Part shown: positions 16,362-25,038 of the stretch, in pieces
Layout of the letters: each line of letters begins with the position of its first letter
Numbering within the stretch: position 1 is the stretch's first letter
Origin: Pseudomonas sp. B21-040
Lineage (GTDB): Bacteria; Pseudomonadota; Gammaproteobacteria; Pseudomonadales; Pseudomonadaceae
NCBI RefSeq assembly: GCF_024748695.1
Contig: NZ_CP087176.1
Span: 4,891,501 to 4,955,500, forward strand
Direction of reading: 5' to 3'
Length of the DNA stretch: 64,000 nt
Notes under the pieces: generated by a model
Told to the model about the DNA's origin: nothing
What the model saw: the letters and a program-made list of their open reading frames with translations, nothing else
Database searches by the model: none
Position numbers and translations under genes: made by a program

Positions 16362-17161
16362 ACCTTCAGGCCAAGCTCCGCCGACAGCCGGGCCGTGACC
16401 CCTTTGATCAGGGGAATCAGCTCGGCCATTTTTTCCAGCGGCATGTACGGCACGGTGCTGGCGATGCTGATACCGGCGACGATGCGTTTGCTCGCATCGC
16501 GGATCGGTGCCGCCACGCAACGGATCGACGGTTCGTTGTCTTCCAGGTCAAAGGCGTAACCACCCGCCACGTACTCGACCATGCGCTGCTGAAACTGCTC
16601 CCAGGACTGCTCCGGGTGCAGCGGCCAGAACTGATTTTTCCCACCCGCCGGCAAGCTGACTTCGTACAGCCGCTGCCACTCTTGCTGCGTGTCATCGAGC
16701 ATCAACGCCTTACCGATCCCGGTGCGCGCCAACGGCATGCGATGGCCGACCCGCGAACGCATTTCCGGGCCATTGCGTCCCGGATTCTTATGCAGGTACA
16801 GCACTTCGTCACCTTCACGAATCGCCAGGTGCACGGTGTCGCCAGTCAACGCCGACAGCTCATCCAGATACGGCCCGGCCAGCGTCACCAACGGCAACTC
16901 TTCGCGCGCCTGGAAACCCAGTTCGATCAACTTGGGCCCCAACAGGTAACCGACCTGCGGCACCACGCGCAGATAACGTTCGTCCACCAGGCAACTGGCC
17001 AGACGATGGGTGGTGCTGCGCGTCGTGCCGATCAGCCGGGCGATTTCCTTGAGATCGCGGGCGCCGCTGGCCACGGCCTGAACCACACCCAGACCACGAA
17101 GCAGTGTCTGGGTGCCGGTCGGTGCGGCGTCCTTGGCGATTTTTGGGGCGTCTTCCTGCAT
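16358..17161 (-). CDS. IclR family regulator of galactonate genes
   Basis: This 267-residue protein has an N-terminal winged helix (about residues 17-80, with LLRGLGVVQAVASGARDLKEIA and TTRSTTHRLASCLVDERYL). An IclR effector domain follows, ending near residue 262 (GDTVHLAIREGDEVLYLHKN, RTGIGKALM, SIASTVPYMPLEKM). It is on the same strand as, and 60 bases downstream of, the galactonate transporter gene, so it probably belongs to the dgo cluster and senses galactonate or a derivative. It is the obvious candidate to bind the TCCCA-N5-TGGGA palindromes upstream of dgoK and of the sugar dehydrogenase, but this is inferred. Confidence 0.85.
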   Translation of the reverse strand: MQEDAPKIAKDAAPTGTQTLLRGLGVVQAVASGARDLKEIARLIGTTRSTTHRLASCLVDERYLRVVPQVGYLLGPKLIELGFQAREELPLVTLAGPYLDELSALTGDTVHLAIREGDEVLYLHKNPGRNGPEMRSRVGHRMPLARTGIGKALMLDDTQQEWQRLYEVSLPAGGKNQFWPLHPEQSWEQFQQRMVEYVAGGYAFDLEDNEPSIRCVAAPIRDASKRIVAGISIASTVPYMPLEKMAELIPLIKGVTARLSAELGLKV

Positions 17162-17221
17162 ATCCAGCCTTTACCGTTGAGCGAGTGAACGGGCGGCATT
17201 ATGGTCGCCCGATGCCTGCGA

Positions 17222-18532
17222 CTACAACTTGATACGCTCGACTTTGCCGACCAGCAAGATGTAGGAAAGCGCGCCCATCAACGCCAGCACCGAGATGTAG
17301 GTAATCGCCGGGGCAAACGAATCACCGGTCGCCAGGAAGCCGATGACAATGGGCGTGGCAATCGCCGACAGGTTGCCGATGAAATTGAACACCCCGCCGG
17401 TCAGTCCCAGCAACCGTGCCGGGGCCAGGGTCGATACCAGCGACCAAGTGATCGAAGCCAGACCGTTGCCGAAAAAGGCCAACGCCAGGAATGCAATTAC
17501 CAACGGCGTCGACTCGACGAAATTGGCGCCGATGATCGAGGTGGAAATCAGCAGCCCACCAATGATCGGCAGCTTGCGGGCGAAGCCTACGGTGTAACCA
17601 CGACGAATCAGAAAATCCGAGAAAAACCCCGAACACAGCACGCCGACGAAGGCCGCGAGAAACGGCAGCGACGCCAGCAGGCCGGACTTGATGAAGTCCA
17701 TGCCGCGATATTTCACCAGGTAGGTCGGGAACCACGTCAGAAAAAACCACAACGTCGAGTTGAGGCAGAACTGCCCGAGGTAGATGCCCCACAGCTTGCG
17801 CTTGGTCAGAACAATCCCGAGGTCCGTCCAGCTGAATTTCGCTTTGACTTTGGCTTGTTCAGCCTGGATATCCACCAACCCGCCGCCCTCGCGAATCAAG
17901 TCGATTTCAGCGTCGTTGGCGCCTTTGAAATCCCGGGGCTCGCGGTACACCGCATACCAGATCACCGCCCATAGAATCCCCACTGCGCCGGTGCTGACGA
18001 ACACCATGTGCCAGCCGTAGGCGTGTTGCAGCCAGGCCAATACCGGCGTCAGGAACGCCAGGCCGACGAACTGCCCGGAGGTATAGAAACCGATGGCCGT
18101 GGCGCGTTCTCGCTCGGGAAACCAGGTGGTGACCACGCGGCTGTTGATCGGGTATGCCGGTGCTTCCAGGGCACCGACCGCCATGCGCAACACGAACAAC
18201 GCGATGAAACTGGCGGCGAAACCGAGCATCACCGTAGCGATCGACCACAGCAGCAAGGCGACGCTGTAGAGGATGCGCGGCGGCACACGGTCCACCAGCC
18301 AGCCGCCGGGGATTTGCATCGCGGCATAGGTCCAGCCGAACGCCGAGAAGATCAACCCGACGTGGATCGGATCGATCCCCAATTCGCTGGTCAGCGCCGG
18401 GGCCGCGATGGACAGGTTGCTGCGGTCCAGGTAGTTGATCACCACGGTGATGAACAGCAGGACCATGATGAAAAATCGCTTGCGACTGGGCGTCACCAAC
18501 GACGCTTGCCCAGTGAGGGTTTGCGGTTGCAT
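17222..18532 (-). CDS. dgoT: MFS transporter, probable D-galactonate importer (DgoT-like)
   Basis: This 436-residue protein of the anion:cation symporter branch of the major facilitator superfamily has about twelve spans. Typical motifs are VVINYLDRSNLSIAAPALTSELG in the first span, GGWLVDRVPPRILY between spans 2 and 3, and EAPAYPINSRVVTTWFPERERATAIGFY. It sits downstream of dgoD on the same strand, which supports galactonate as substrate; GudP-type hexarate transporters are closely related, so glucarate-type substrates are not excluded by sequence alone. A REP doublet separates it from dgoD. Confidence 0.85.
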   Translation of the reverse strand: MQPQTLTGQASLVTPSRKRFFIMVLLFITVVINYLDRSNLSIAAPALTSELGIDPIHVGLIFSAFGWTYAAMQIPGGWLVDRVPPRILYSVALLLWSIATVMLGFAASFIALFVLRMAVGALEAPAYPINSRVVTTWFPERERATAIGFYTSGQFVGLAFLTPVLAWLQHAYGWHMVFVSTGAVGILWAVIWYAVYREPRDFKGANDAEIDLIREGGGLVDIQAEQAKVKAKFSWTDLGIVLTKRKLWGIYLGQFCLNSTLWFFLTWFPTYLVKYRGMDFIKSGLLASLPFLAAFVGVLCSGFFSDFLIRRGYTVGFARKLPIIGGLLISTSIIGANFVESTPLVIAFLALAFFGNGLASITWSLVSTLAPARLLGLTGGVFNFIGNLSAIATPIVIGFLATGDSFAPAITYISVLALMGALSYILLVGKVERIKL

Positions 18533-18579
18533 GAGGAGTGCCTCTTCTTATGGTTATTGAGGTCAGTGGGCGCAACGCA

Positions 18580-18686
18580 CCCCTGTAGGAGCAAGGCTTG
18601 CCCGCGATTGGGCCTTACACGGTCCAGCGGATGGTCAGCGGCGTCAGTACTGACGCCATCGCAGGCAAGCCGTGCTCCTACAGGGG
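18580..18686. repeat. REP-type inverted repeat between dgoT and dgoD
   Basis: Arms beginning CCCCTGTAGGAGCAAGGCTTG and the inverse form ending CTCCTACAGGGG enclose about 60 bases. The insertion lies inside the presumed dgo operon and may form an mRNA hairpin between dgoD and dgoT. Confidence 0.8.
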
Positions 18687-18707
18687 CGGTGTGGTGTCAG
18701 GGATCAA

Positions 18708-19856
18708 TCACCACTCGGCAAAACTGCCATCGGCATGGCGCCAGATCGGGTTGCGCCAGCGGTGGCCGACCGCTGCGCGTTCGATCACGTATTCCTCGTT
18801 GATCTCAATCCCCAGGCCCGGGCCATTAGGGATCTTCACGAAGCCTTTGTCGTAGTCGAACACCCGCGGATCTTTCACGTAGTCGAGCAGGTCATTGCTC
18901 TCGTTGTAGTGGATGCCCAGGCTCTGTTCCTGGATGAACGCGTTGTAGCAAACCGCGTCCAGTTGCAGGCACGCCGCCAGCGCAATCGGCCCCAACGGGC
19001 AATGCAGCGCCAGCGCCACGTCGTAGGCTTCGGCCATGTTGGCGATCTTGCGGGTCTCGGTGATGCCGCCGGCATGGGACGCATCCGGCTGGATGATGTC
19101 GACGTAACCTTCGCTCAGCACACGCTTGAAATCCCAGCGCGAGAACAGCCGCTCACCGAGGGCAATCGGGGTGCTGGTCAGCGGCGCCAGTTCCTTCAGC
19201 GCTTCATAGTTTTCGCTGAGCACCGGCTCTTCGATGAACATCAGTTTGTACGGATCAAGCTCCTTCATCAGCACCTTGGCCATGGGTTTGTGCACCCGGC
19301 CATGGAAGTCCACGCCGATGCCGACGTTCGGCCCGACCGCATCACGCACGGCCGCGACGTTGGCCAGGGCCAGGTCGACTTTCTCGAAGGAGTCGAGAAA
19401 TTGCAGTTCTTCGGTGCCGTTCATTTTCACGGCGGTAAAGCCACGGGAAACCGCTTCTTTCGCCGCACGAGCGGTGTCCGCCGGACGGTCACCGCCGATC
19501 CATGAATACACACGAATCTTGTCGCGCACCTGACCGCCCAACAAATCACTGACCGACACGCCCAAGGCCTTGCCCTTGATGTCCCACAGCGCCTGATCGA
19601 TACCGGCCAACGCGCTCATGTGGATCGCGCCGCCACGGTAGAAGCCGCCGCGATAGAGCACGGTCCAGATGTCCTCGATATTGCGTGGGTCTTTGCCGAT
19701 CAGGTAGTCGGACAATTCTTCAACGGCCGCCGCAACGGTGTGGGCACGGCCTTCAACCACAGGCTCGCCCCAACCGGTCACGCCCTCGTCGGTTTCAACC
19801 TTGAGGAAGCACCAGCGCGGCGGAACGATGAAGGTGGTCAGTTTGGTGATTTTCAT
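18708..19856 (-). CDS. dgoD: D-galactonate dehydratase
   Basis: This 382-residue enolase-superfamily enzyme has the same length as E. coli DgoD and aligns throughout. It dehydrates D-galactonate to 2-keto-3-deoxygalactonate. Metal and catalytic residues fall at the E. coli positions: Asp183 and His185 in GVDFHGRV, Glu209 in FIEEPV, Glu235 in LGERLF and His285 in ALHCPLGP. The C-terminus [16 protein letters not shown] is also conserved. It is the third gene of dgoK-dgoA-dgoD, 63 bases after dgoA. Confidence 0.95.
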   Translation of the reverse strand: MKITKLTTFIVPPRWCFLKVETDEGVTGWGEPVVEGRAHTVAAAVEELSDYLIGKDPRNIEDIWTVLYRGGFYRGGAIHMSALAGIDQALWDIKGKALGVSVSDLLGGQVRDKIRVYSWIGGDRPADTARAAKEAVSRGFTAVKMNGTEELQFLDSFEKVDLALANVAAVRDAVGPNVGIGVDFHGRVHKPMAKVLMKELDPYKLMFIEEPVLSENYEALKELAPLTSTPIALGERLFSRWDFKRVLSEGYVDIIQPDASHAGGITETRKIANMAEAYDVALALHCPLGPIALAACLQLDAVCYNAFIQEQSLGIHYNESNDLLDYVKDPRVFDYDKGFVKIPNGPGLGIEINEEYVIERAAVGHRWRNPIWRHADGSFAEW

Positions 19857-19919
19857 CTTGTGCTCTCTTTTTGTAGATGCAGCTCTTATTAGAGGCAGCG
19901 CTCACAGCGCCAAACAGTC

Positions 19920-20540
19920 TTAGCGAAGGGCTTTCCAGGCGGCCACGTAGGCCTTGGCGTTGACGGCCACGTCCTCTGGGGTCATTCCCGGTTTGAACAA
20001 GCCGGAACCGAGACCGAAACCTTTGACGCCCGCGTCGATAAACACCTGCATGTTGTCCGGCGTGATGCCGCCGACCGGCGCCAGAATGGTCCCGGCCGGC
20101 AATACGGCGAGCCAGGCTTTGACGACGGCCGGCCCCATCTGCTCGGCGGGAAACATCTTCAGCACGTCGGCGCCTTCGGCCAGTGCGGCGAACGCCTCGG
20201 TCGGTGTCGCCACACCCGGCGACAGAAACAACCCCGCCGCTTTCGCTGCGCGCAGCACTTTCGGATCGCTGTGCGGCATGACGATCACTTGGCCGCCAGC
20301 GGCTTTCACCAGCTCGACCTGCTCCGGTGTCAGCACCGTTCCCGCGCCGATCAGGCAATCGGCGGGCAAGGTACTGCGCAGGATGCGGATGCTTTCGTAC
20401 GGTTCAGGGGAATTGAGCGGCACTTCGATGACGCGAAATCCGGCGGCGTACAGGACTTCGCCGATGGCCGCCGCTTCTTCCGGGCGCAGGCCGCGCAGGA
20501 TCGCGATCAGGCCGTTTTGCGCCAAGGCGTGTTTGAGCAT
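19920..20540 (-). CDS. dgoA: 2-dehydro-3-deoxy-6-phosphogalactonate aldolase
   Basis: This 206-residue class I aldolase of the KDPG/KDPGal family cleaves 2-keto-3-deoxy-6-phosphogalactonate to pyruvate and glyceraldehyde 3-phosphate. The substrate-binding Glu lies in GFRVIEVPLNSPEPY, and the Schiff-base Lys is in ADVLKMFPAEQMGP, where the FPAE form is typical of DgoA, not of the KDPG aldolase Eda. GTVLTPEQVELVKAAGG and GGITPDNM are further family marks. It starts 19 bases after the dgoK stop and continues the operon. Confidence 0.94.
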   Translation of the reverse strand: MLKHALAQNGLIAILRGLRPEEAAAIGEVLYAAGFRVIEVPLNSPEPYESIRILRSTLPADCLIGAGTVLTPEQVELVKAAGGQVIVMPHSDPKVLRAAKAAGLFLSPGVATPTEAFAALAEGADVLKMFPAEQMGPAVVKAWLAVLPAGTILAPVGGITPDNMQVFIDAGVKGFGLGSGLFKPGMTPEDVAVNAKAYVAAWKALR

Positions 20541-20559
20541 GTCAGACCTCCAGTCAGGT

Positions 20560-21552
20560 TTAACGGGATGGGTTGGAAGTGATCAGTGCGGCGGCGAGTG
20601 CCAGTTGCCACAACCCGCGTTCGGTGGCTTGTTCGGCCAGCGTCACCCGGGCAAATCCGCAGGCGTCGAGGGCCCGGCTGTAGCGGGCACAGAGTTGGGC
20701 ATTACCGATGAGGACGATCGAAGGCAGGTGCACGCTGTTGCGTCGACGCCGCTGGGCCGTCGCCAGCGCCGCCAGCTCATGACCGATCAACAAGCCCGAC
20801 AAATAATCCGCCTGGGCCGTGGCGCTCAGTTCGCCGGTCAGTCCGAGGCTGCGGGCACTGAACACCGTCGACAGCGGGCCGATCTCGCCGTCCGCCGACA
20901 ACGCCACTTGCACCCCACGATCAAAAGCCTGGCCATCTAAGGACGCGCCTTGCTGCTGGGTGCGCCCCAGAATGCTGTGTTCGCTGAGCACGGCGAAGAT
21001 TTCGCCGGTCATGAAGGTATCGAAATGCACGATGCAGCCATCGGCCACTTCCACCCATTTCGAATGACTGCCCGGCAGGCCGATCAACAGATCGTTGCCC
21101 GCCTCGCTCGACAGGGTTTGCAGAACACCCAGCACCTGGGTTTCTTCGCCGCGCATCACGTTCGGCAATCGCGACCGCTGAATCACACCCGGCACGATGT
21201 GCACATCGACACCGCGAAGACTGCGTACTGTTTGTAGGGAAGTTCCGAGAGTGGCGACGTTCGCCGGTGTATCGCGGTAAGCCGCTTCAAGCCAACCCTG
21301 GGCGCTGCCGACCATGCCACAGGCAATCACCGGCAAATCCGGCTGCGCATCGAGCCAGTCACCGCAGGCCTCATCGAAAGCCAGTTCAAAACCGTCAGCG
21401 CACACCTGACCGGCAATCACTCGCGGCGTGTTGGGCAACTGCATGATCCCCGACGACAGCGCACGCTGTTCGAGCACCTGGCCACTGTCGGCGAGTTTGT
21501 AAGCACGTAATGAGGTTGTCCCCCAATCGAGCGCGATCAATTGCGCCAGCAT
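20560..21552 (-). CDS. dgoK: 2-dehydro-3-deoxygalactonokinase
   Basis: DgoK (330 residues) phosphorylates 2-keto-3-deoxygalactonate with ATP. The N-terminal phosphate loop IALDWGTTSLRAYKL and the family motifs CGMVGSAQGWLEAAY and GLPGSHSKWVEV are clear. The ATG at 21552 was chosen because it starts right at the DWGTT domain and has AGGTGAAG upstream; a longer frame to 21621 would run back through the promoter. It is the first gene of the dgo operon. Its promoter region is nearly duplicated in front of the sugar dehydrogenase gene at 34 kb. Confidence 0.94.
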   Translation of the reverse strand: MLAQLIALDWGTTSLRAYKLADSGQVLEQRALSSGIMQLPNTPRVIAGQVCADGFELAFDEACGDWLDAQPDLPVIACGMVGSAQGWLEAAYRDTPANVATLGTSLQTVRSLRGVDVHIVPGVIQRSRLPNVMRGEETQVLGVLQTLSSEAGNDLLIGLPGSHSKWVEVADGCIVHFDTFMTGEIFAVLSEHSILGRTQQQGASLDGQAFDRGVQVALSADGEIGPLSTVFSARSLGLTGELSATAQADYLSGLLIGHELAALATAQRRRRNSVHLPSIVLIGNAQLCARYSRALDACGFARVTLAEQATERGLWQLALAAALITSNPSR

Positions 21553-21591
21553 CGCTTCACCTGTTTTGTTTATTGGCAGTGAGTGAGCGGG

Positions 21592-21651
21592 ACTATAAAC
21601 CCGGAAGCGGGATAATCTCAATATATAAATATCACTCCCATATATTGGGAT
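21592..21651 (-). promoter_or_regulatory. dgoK promoter with upstream TCCCA-N5-TGGGA operator
   Basis: On the minus strand TTGAGA (21621-21616), 18 bases, then TATAGT (21597-21592) forms the promoter, with a start near 21585. The palindrome TCCCA-TATAT-TGGGA at 21636-21650 is centred near -58. The same elements with the same spacings occur at 34163-34222. The -58 position suits activator binding; the IclR protein of this cluster is the likely ligand. Confidence 0.75.
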
Positions 21652-21708
21652 GCATGCAAAAAAAATCGCAGCTCATGGCTGCGACCTTTTAACCGACAAG
21701 GCTGACGA

Positions 21709-22191
21709 TCAATGGCCCTCGGCAAACTCGCGCAATACCTTCCCATCCATCCGATACCGCACCCACTCCTCCTGCGGCTGCGCACCCAGCGATTTATAAA
21801 ACTCGATCGCCGGTTTGTTCCAGTCCAGCACGCTCCACTCAAACCGTCCGCAATCATTGGCGCAGGCGATTTTCGCCAGGTGGCGCAGCAAGGTTTTGCC
21901 GGCGCCGCCGCCGCGCTGTTCGGGGGTGATGTAGAGGTCTTCGAGGTACAGGCAGTTGCTGCCAAGCCACGTGGAATAGCTGAAGAAGAACACCGCGAAG
22001 CCGATCGGCAGGCCGTCACGCAGGCAGATCAGGCCATGGGCGGTGGCGCCTTCGCTGAACAGGCTGCGTTCGATGTCCGCGACGCTGGCGATAACTTCGT
22101 GGCGGGCACGTTCGTAGTCGGCCAGTTCAGTGATGAACCCGAGGATTTGCGGAGCATCGCTGGGGGTCGCCGGGCGGATCTCGATCGTCAT
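21709..22191 (-). CDS. GNAT family N-acetyltransferase
   Basis: This 160-residue GNAT protein shows the acetyl-CoA-binding loop motif in YITPEQRGGGAGKTLLRHLAKIA, preceded by the beta-strand LEDLYI and followed by VLDWNKPAIEFYKSLGAQ. The ATG at 22191 (MTIEIRPATPSDAPQIL) is the natural family start; an upstream in-frame codon at 22209 adds only a few residues. Substrate is unknown; diamine and thialysine acetyltransferases share the TPEQRGGGAGK form, so a polyamine-like substrate is possible. It is a stand-alone gene next to the dgoK promoter region. Confidence 0.87.
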   Translation of the reverse strand: MTIEIRPATPSDAPQILGFITELADYERARHEVIASVADIERSLFSEGATAHGLICLRDGLPIGFAVFFFSYSTWLGSNCLYLEDLYITPEQRGGGAGKTLLRHLAKIACANDCGRFEWSVLDWNKPAIEFYKSLGAQPQEEWVRYRMDGKVLREFAEGH

Positions 22192-22285
22192 GGGACGTGC
22201 CTTCGTCAAAGGTTGAAAAACGCCATACTAAGTCGCCACGCGGCGCTCGTCACACTGGAAATTCAAAGCTGATCTGTAGAGCATG

Positions 22286-22418
22286 TGTAGCAGCTGGCGA
22301 AGCCTGCGTTCGGCTGCGCAGCAGTCGTAAAACCTGAGCACGCGGTTTTCCTGTAACACCCCATTGTCTGATCTCACGACTGCTGCGCAGCCGAACGCAG
22401 GCTTCGCCAGCGGCTACA
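22286..22418. repeat. REP-type long inverted repeat (TGTAGCAGCTGGCGAAGC family)
   Basis: Arms of about 43 bases, starting TGTAGCAGCTGGCGAAGCCT and ending GGCTTCGCCAGCGGCTACA, are near-perfect inverse complements with about 47 bases between. Two other copies of this family occur at 37197-37337 and 50358-50490. Confidence 0.85.
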
Positions 22419-22442
22419 ACACTTACACTTCAAAGGACTGTT

Positions 22443-23096
22443 ATGACAATTCATGCTTTCTCCCCTCTGCAAACCCTTGCCGCTCAATTGCTGCCCCATG
22501 CGCTGGAACCCTCAGAGGACGGCGCCCACGATCTGTCGCATTTGCAGCGGGTCTGGCACACCGTGCGCACACTTCACGCGCAAGAAGGGGGTGATCTTGA
22601 GGTGCTGCTGGCAGCGGTGCTTTTGCATGATTGCGTGGCGATCGAGAAGAACTCGCCATTGCGATCGCAAGCGTCGCGAATGGCTGCCGAGAAGGCGTGC
22701 GGCGTGTTGGCCGACCTGCATTGGCCAAACGAACGAATCCGCGCAGTTGCCCACGCCATCGAAGCGCACAGCTTCAGCGCCAACCTTCCCCCCACGTCAC
22801 TCGAAGCGAAAATCATGCAGGACGCCGATCGCCTCGACTCCCTCGGCATGCTCGGTGTAGCGCGCACGTTCTACGTGGCCGGGCGCATGGGCAGCGCGTT
22901 GTATGACCCGTTCGACCCGGAGGCGAAGCACCGCGACTACGACGACACGCGTTTTTGCCTCGACCATTTCCAGACCAAGCTGCTGCACCTGGCGGACGGT
23001 TTCCAGACCCCGACCGGTCAAGGCCTGGCGCAGATCAGGCATGCACGATTGAAGGGTTTCATGGAGCAGTTCAAGGAAGAGATCGGCGCCTGCTGA
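22443..23096 (+). CDS. HD domain-containing phosphohydrolase
   Basis: This 217-residue HD-superfamily protein has metal-ligand motifs in HDLSHLQRVW, LLHDCVAI and HAIEAHSFS, plus IMQDADRLDSLGMLGVART, the usual form of the YedJ-like group. These enzymes hydrolyse phosphate esters of nucleotides or other small molecules; the substrate is not known. RLK near the C-terminus and the overall length are normal. The start ATG is 22 bases after the flanking repeat. It is followed after 112 bases by an MFS gene on the same strand. Confidence 0.85.
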   Translation: MTIHAFSPLQTLAAQLLPHALEPSEDGAHDLSHLQRVWHTVRTLHAQEGGDLEVLLAAVLLHDCVAIEKNSPLRSQASRMAAEKACGVLADLHWPNERIRAVAHAIEAHSFSANLPPTSLEAKIMQDADRLDSLGMLGVARTFYVAGRMGSALYDPFDPEAKHRDYDDTRFCLDHFQTKLLHLADGFQTPTGQGLAQIRHARLKGFMEQFKEEIGAC

Positions 23097-23208
23097 CGGC
23101 AATACTCCGGCCAGCACTAACCCTGAAATCGGTAACCAGGGACCTAACATCGACGCCATGCGTGATAGATAGAGGACGCTCACTTCTTTCGGGTCAAGGA
23201 ACCGTTTC

Positions 23209-24414
23209 ATGTCCAGCGCAACACCCCCAGTCTCCGGCCGGTTGTTCGGCTTGTTTTGCCTCGCCAGCTATTTGCTGTCGCTGTCCTATGGCTCGACCTT
23301 TTTGCTGTCGTTGCTGATCGGCTCACGCGGCGGCAATGAACACGATGCCGGCAGTGTGATTTCGGCCGCCATGCTCAGTACCTTCGCTGCGGTGATTGTC
23401 TCCGGGCACTTGTCCGATGCGCTCGGCGCTGCGCGTTCGATTGCCGTGTTTGGCGTGTTGCTGGCAGCGGCCAGCCTTGGTTTCGCCTTGACGCCTGGCT
23501 TCGGCAATCTGCTGTTGTTTTTCGGACTTCTGCTGGGACTGGGTTGGGGCGTGTTCTATACCCTCGGGCCGATCATTGTCGCCAGTCTGGTGACGCCGGC
23601 CCAACGCGCGAAATACTTTGCGCTGCTGTCGGGCAGCATGATGACCGGGATCGGCAGCGGGCCGTTGCTCGGCCGGGCGGCCAGCGCGCTCGGCTATCCG
23701 GTGACGGCAGCGTTTTACCTTGCTGCGCTGGCCAGCCTGATCGGTGTTTTGCTGTTCTGGCGACTGGATGCACAGCTGAAAAAATCGCCCGCGCCGTCTA
23801 CTTCGGCCGCCAGGATTTCCTGGCGGGCGACGGCGCAGGTGCTGTCGTCCAAAGCGGTGTTCCCGATCATCATGGTCGGCCTCGGCGGGTGCGTGTTCGG
23901 CGGGCTGTCGAGCTTCCAGACCAGTTACGCCGCATCGCGTTCGCTGGACTACTCGCTGTTCTTTTTCGGCTTCATGGGCGCGGCGATCAGCAGCCGGATG
24001 CTGATTGCCGGGATCGTGGTCAAGCGCGATCCGTTGCGGGCCTCCTGCCTGTTGTCCGGCCTGATGATGGGGTCGATAGTGATGTTTGGTTTCGTCGTCG
24101 ACAGCGGGTTCAGCTATGTGTTGGCGGCCGTGATGCTTGGGGTCGGATACGGGCTGACTTATTCGGTGATCAATGGCCTGGCGGCCAACGAAGCGCCGCA
24201 TGGCACCACGTCGCAAGCCTTGTTGCTGTTCAGCCTCTGCTACTTCATCGGCGTGTTTGGCTTTCCGTTGCTGGCAGGGAAAATCATCGTCGAGCAAGGC
24301 ATGCCGGCGCTGCTGATGACCGTGCTGGCAGTGGCCTTCGTCAACTGGTCGATCACCGTGGGCCGGTTGATCTGGCGTCGGGTGGCAGCACCTAAAGTCG
24401 TGCAGCAGGCCTAG
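23209..24414 (+). CDS. MFS transporter
   Basis: This 401-residue protein has about twelve membrane spans, with the cytoplasmic loop motif between spans 2 and 3 reduced to SGHLSDALGAARS. GSMMTGIGSGPLLGRAASALGYP appears in the fifth span region. It ends in the positively charged tail RLIWRRVAAPKVVQQA. No substrate can be predicted; the closest general type is the drug/metabolite-efflux-like or sugar-phosphate-unlike MFS_1 group. It is not obviously linked to its neighbours, though it follows the HD gene on the same strand. Confidence 0.8.
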   Translation: MSSATPPVSGRLFGLFCLASYLLSLSYGSTFLLSLLIGSRGGNEHDAGSVISAAMLSTFAAVIVSGHLSDALGAARSIAVFGVLLAAASLGFALTPGFGNLLLFFGLLLGLGWGVFYTLGPIIVASLVTPAQRAKYFALLSGSMMTGIGSGPLLGRAASALGYPVTAAFYLAALASLIGVLLFWRLDAQLKKSPAPSTSAARISWRATAQVLSSKAVFPIIMVGLGGCVFGGLSSFQTSYAASRSLDYSLFFFGFMGAAISSRMLIAGIVVKRDPLRASCLLSGLMMGSIVMFGFVVDSGFSYVLAAVMLGVGYGLTYSVINGLAANEAPHGTTSQALLLFSLCYFIGVFGFPLLAGKIIVEQGMPALLMTVLAVAFVNWSITVGRLIWRRVAAPKVVQQA

Positions 24415-24496
24415 ACCATTCGTCGTTCATGAGGCACCAATCCAGATTGGGGCGGACCAACATCAGGTAAGGACTCTATTAAATGGAGACGATGCC

Positions 24497-24820
24497 ATGA
24501 TCCTGTCCAGGTTGACCGCCCTCGCTCTCGCCACGCTGATGTCCTGCGCCACATTCGCCGCCACCTTCGCTGAAGGCACAGGCCCGACCAACCCGGTCGA
24601 GGGCCCGAAGGCACCCGCTATCCAGAGCGCCCCCGGCATGAACACCAATGGCACAGGTGTCGACAGCAGCCTGCCGCCCTCCACCGGGACGGACCCGAGG
24701 ACTCAGGGCAATGACGCCGGCCGCCAGGGCGGGTTGAATTTGCCGGACACCAAGACACCCAGCGAAGGCGGTCTCGGTTCGAGTGATAGCTCCGGTAAAA
24801 AAGGTGGCCTCAGCCCATAA
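24497..24820 (+). CDS. Small secreted Gly/Pro/Ser-rich hypothetical protein
   Basis: I do not recognise a named family. The 107-residue product has a signal peptide (MILSRLTALALATLMSCATFA, cleavage around residues 21-25). A low-complexity, probably disordered mature part follows, rich in Gly, Pro, Ser, Thr and Asp (GTGPTNPVEGPKAPAI, GLGSSDSSGKKGGLSP). A GGAGACG sequence lies before the ATG. Codon use resembles that of its neighbours, so the gene looks native. Without a partner or domain no role can be offered beyond periplasmic or extracellular location. Confidence 0.65.
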   Translation: MILSRLTALALATLMSCATFAATFAEGTGPTNPVEGPKAPAIQSAPGMNTNGTGVDSSLPPSTGTDPRTQGNDAGRQGGLNLPDTKTPSEGGLGSSDSSGKKGGLSP

Positions 24821-24852
24821 CGATCAACATCCCTGAAGCCAGGAGAAATCCC

Positions 24853-24882
24853 ATGCCTCGTGGAAGCAAAGACATACCCTGA
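24853..24882 (+). pseudogene. Remnant of a small MPRGSKD-type protein gene
   Basis: An AGGAG site seven bases upstream leads into ATG and the codons for MPRGSKDIP, then TGA. Many bacteria have a family of small basic proteins opening MPRGSKDKYT or similar, of about 50-60 residues. Here only the first seven residues match before the frame is lost, and a REP element follows within 55 bases. I read it as the 5' stub of a deleted gene; a chance match is possible. Confidence 0.4.
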
Positions 24883-24936
24883 TCGAGGCGTTGCGCAATG
24901 CTGGGTAAGGTCAGAATAGCGGTTGAATCCACTGGC

Positions 24937-25033
24937 CCCTTCGCGGGCAAGCCCGCTCCCACAGGTTCGGTTGTGAACACAAGAATTGTGTTCGACGACG
25001 TTCATTGTGGGAGCGGGCTTGCCCGCGAAGGCG
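24937..25033. repeat. REP-type inverted repeat (GCGGGCAAGCCCGCTCCCACA family)
   Basis: Arms CCTTCGCGGGCAAGCCCGCT... and the inverse form TGTGGGAGCGGGCTTGCCCG... are separated by about 42 bases. Each arm is itself partly palindromic, as in classical Pseudomonas REP units. It abuts the 3' end of the PfkB kinase gene. Confidence 0.88.
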
Positions 25034-25038
25034 ATAAA

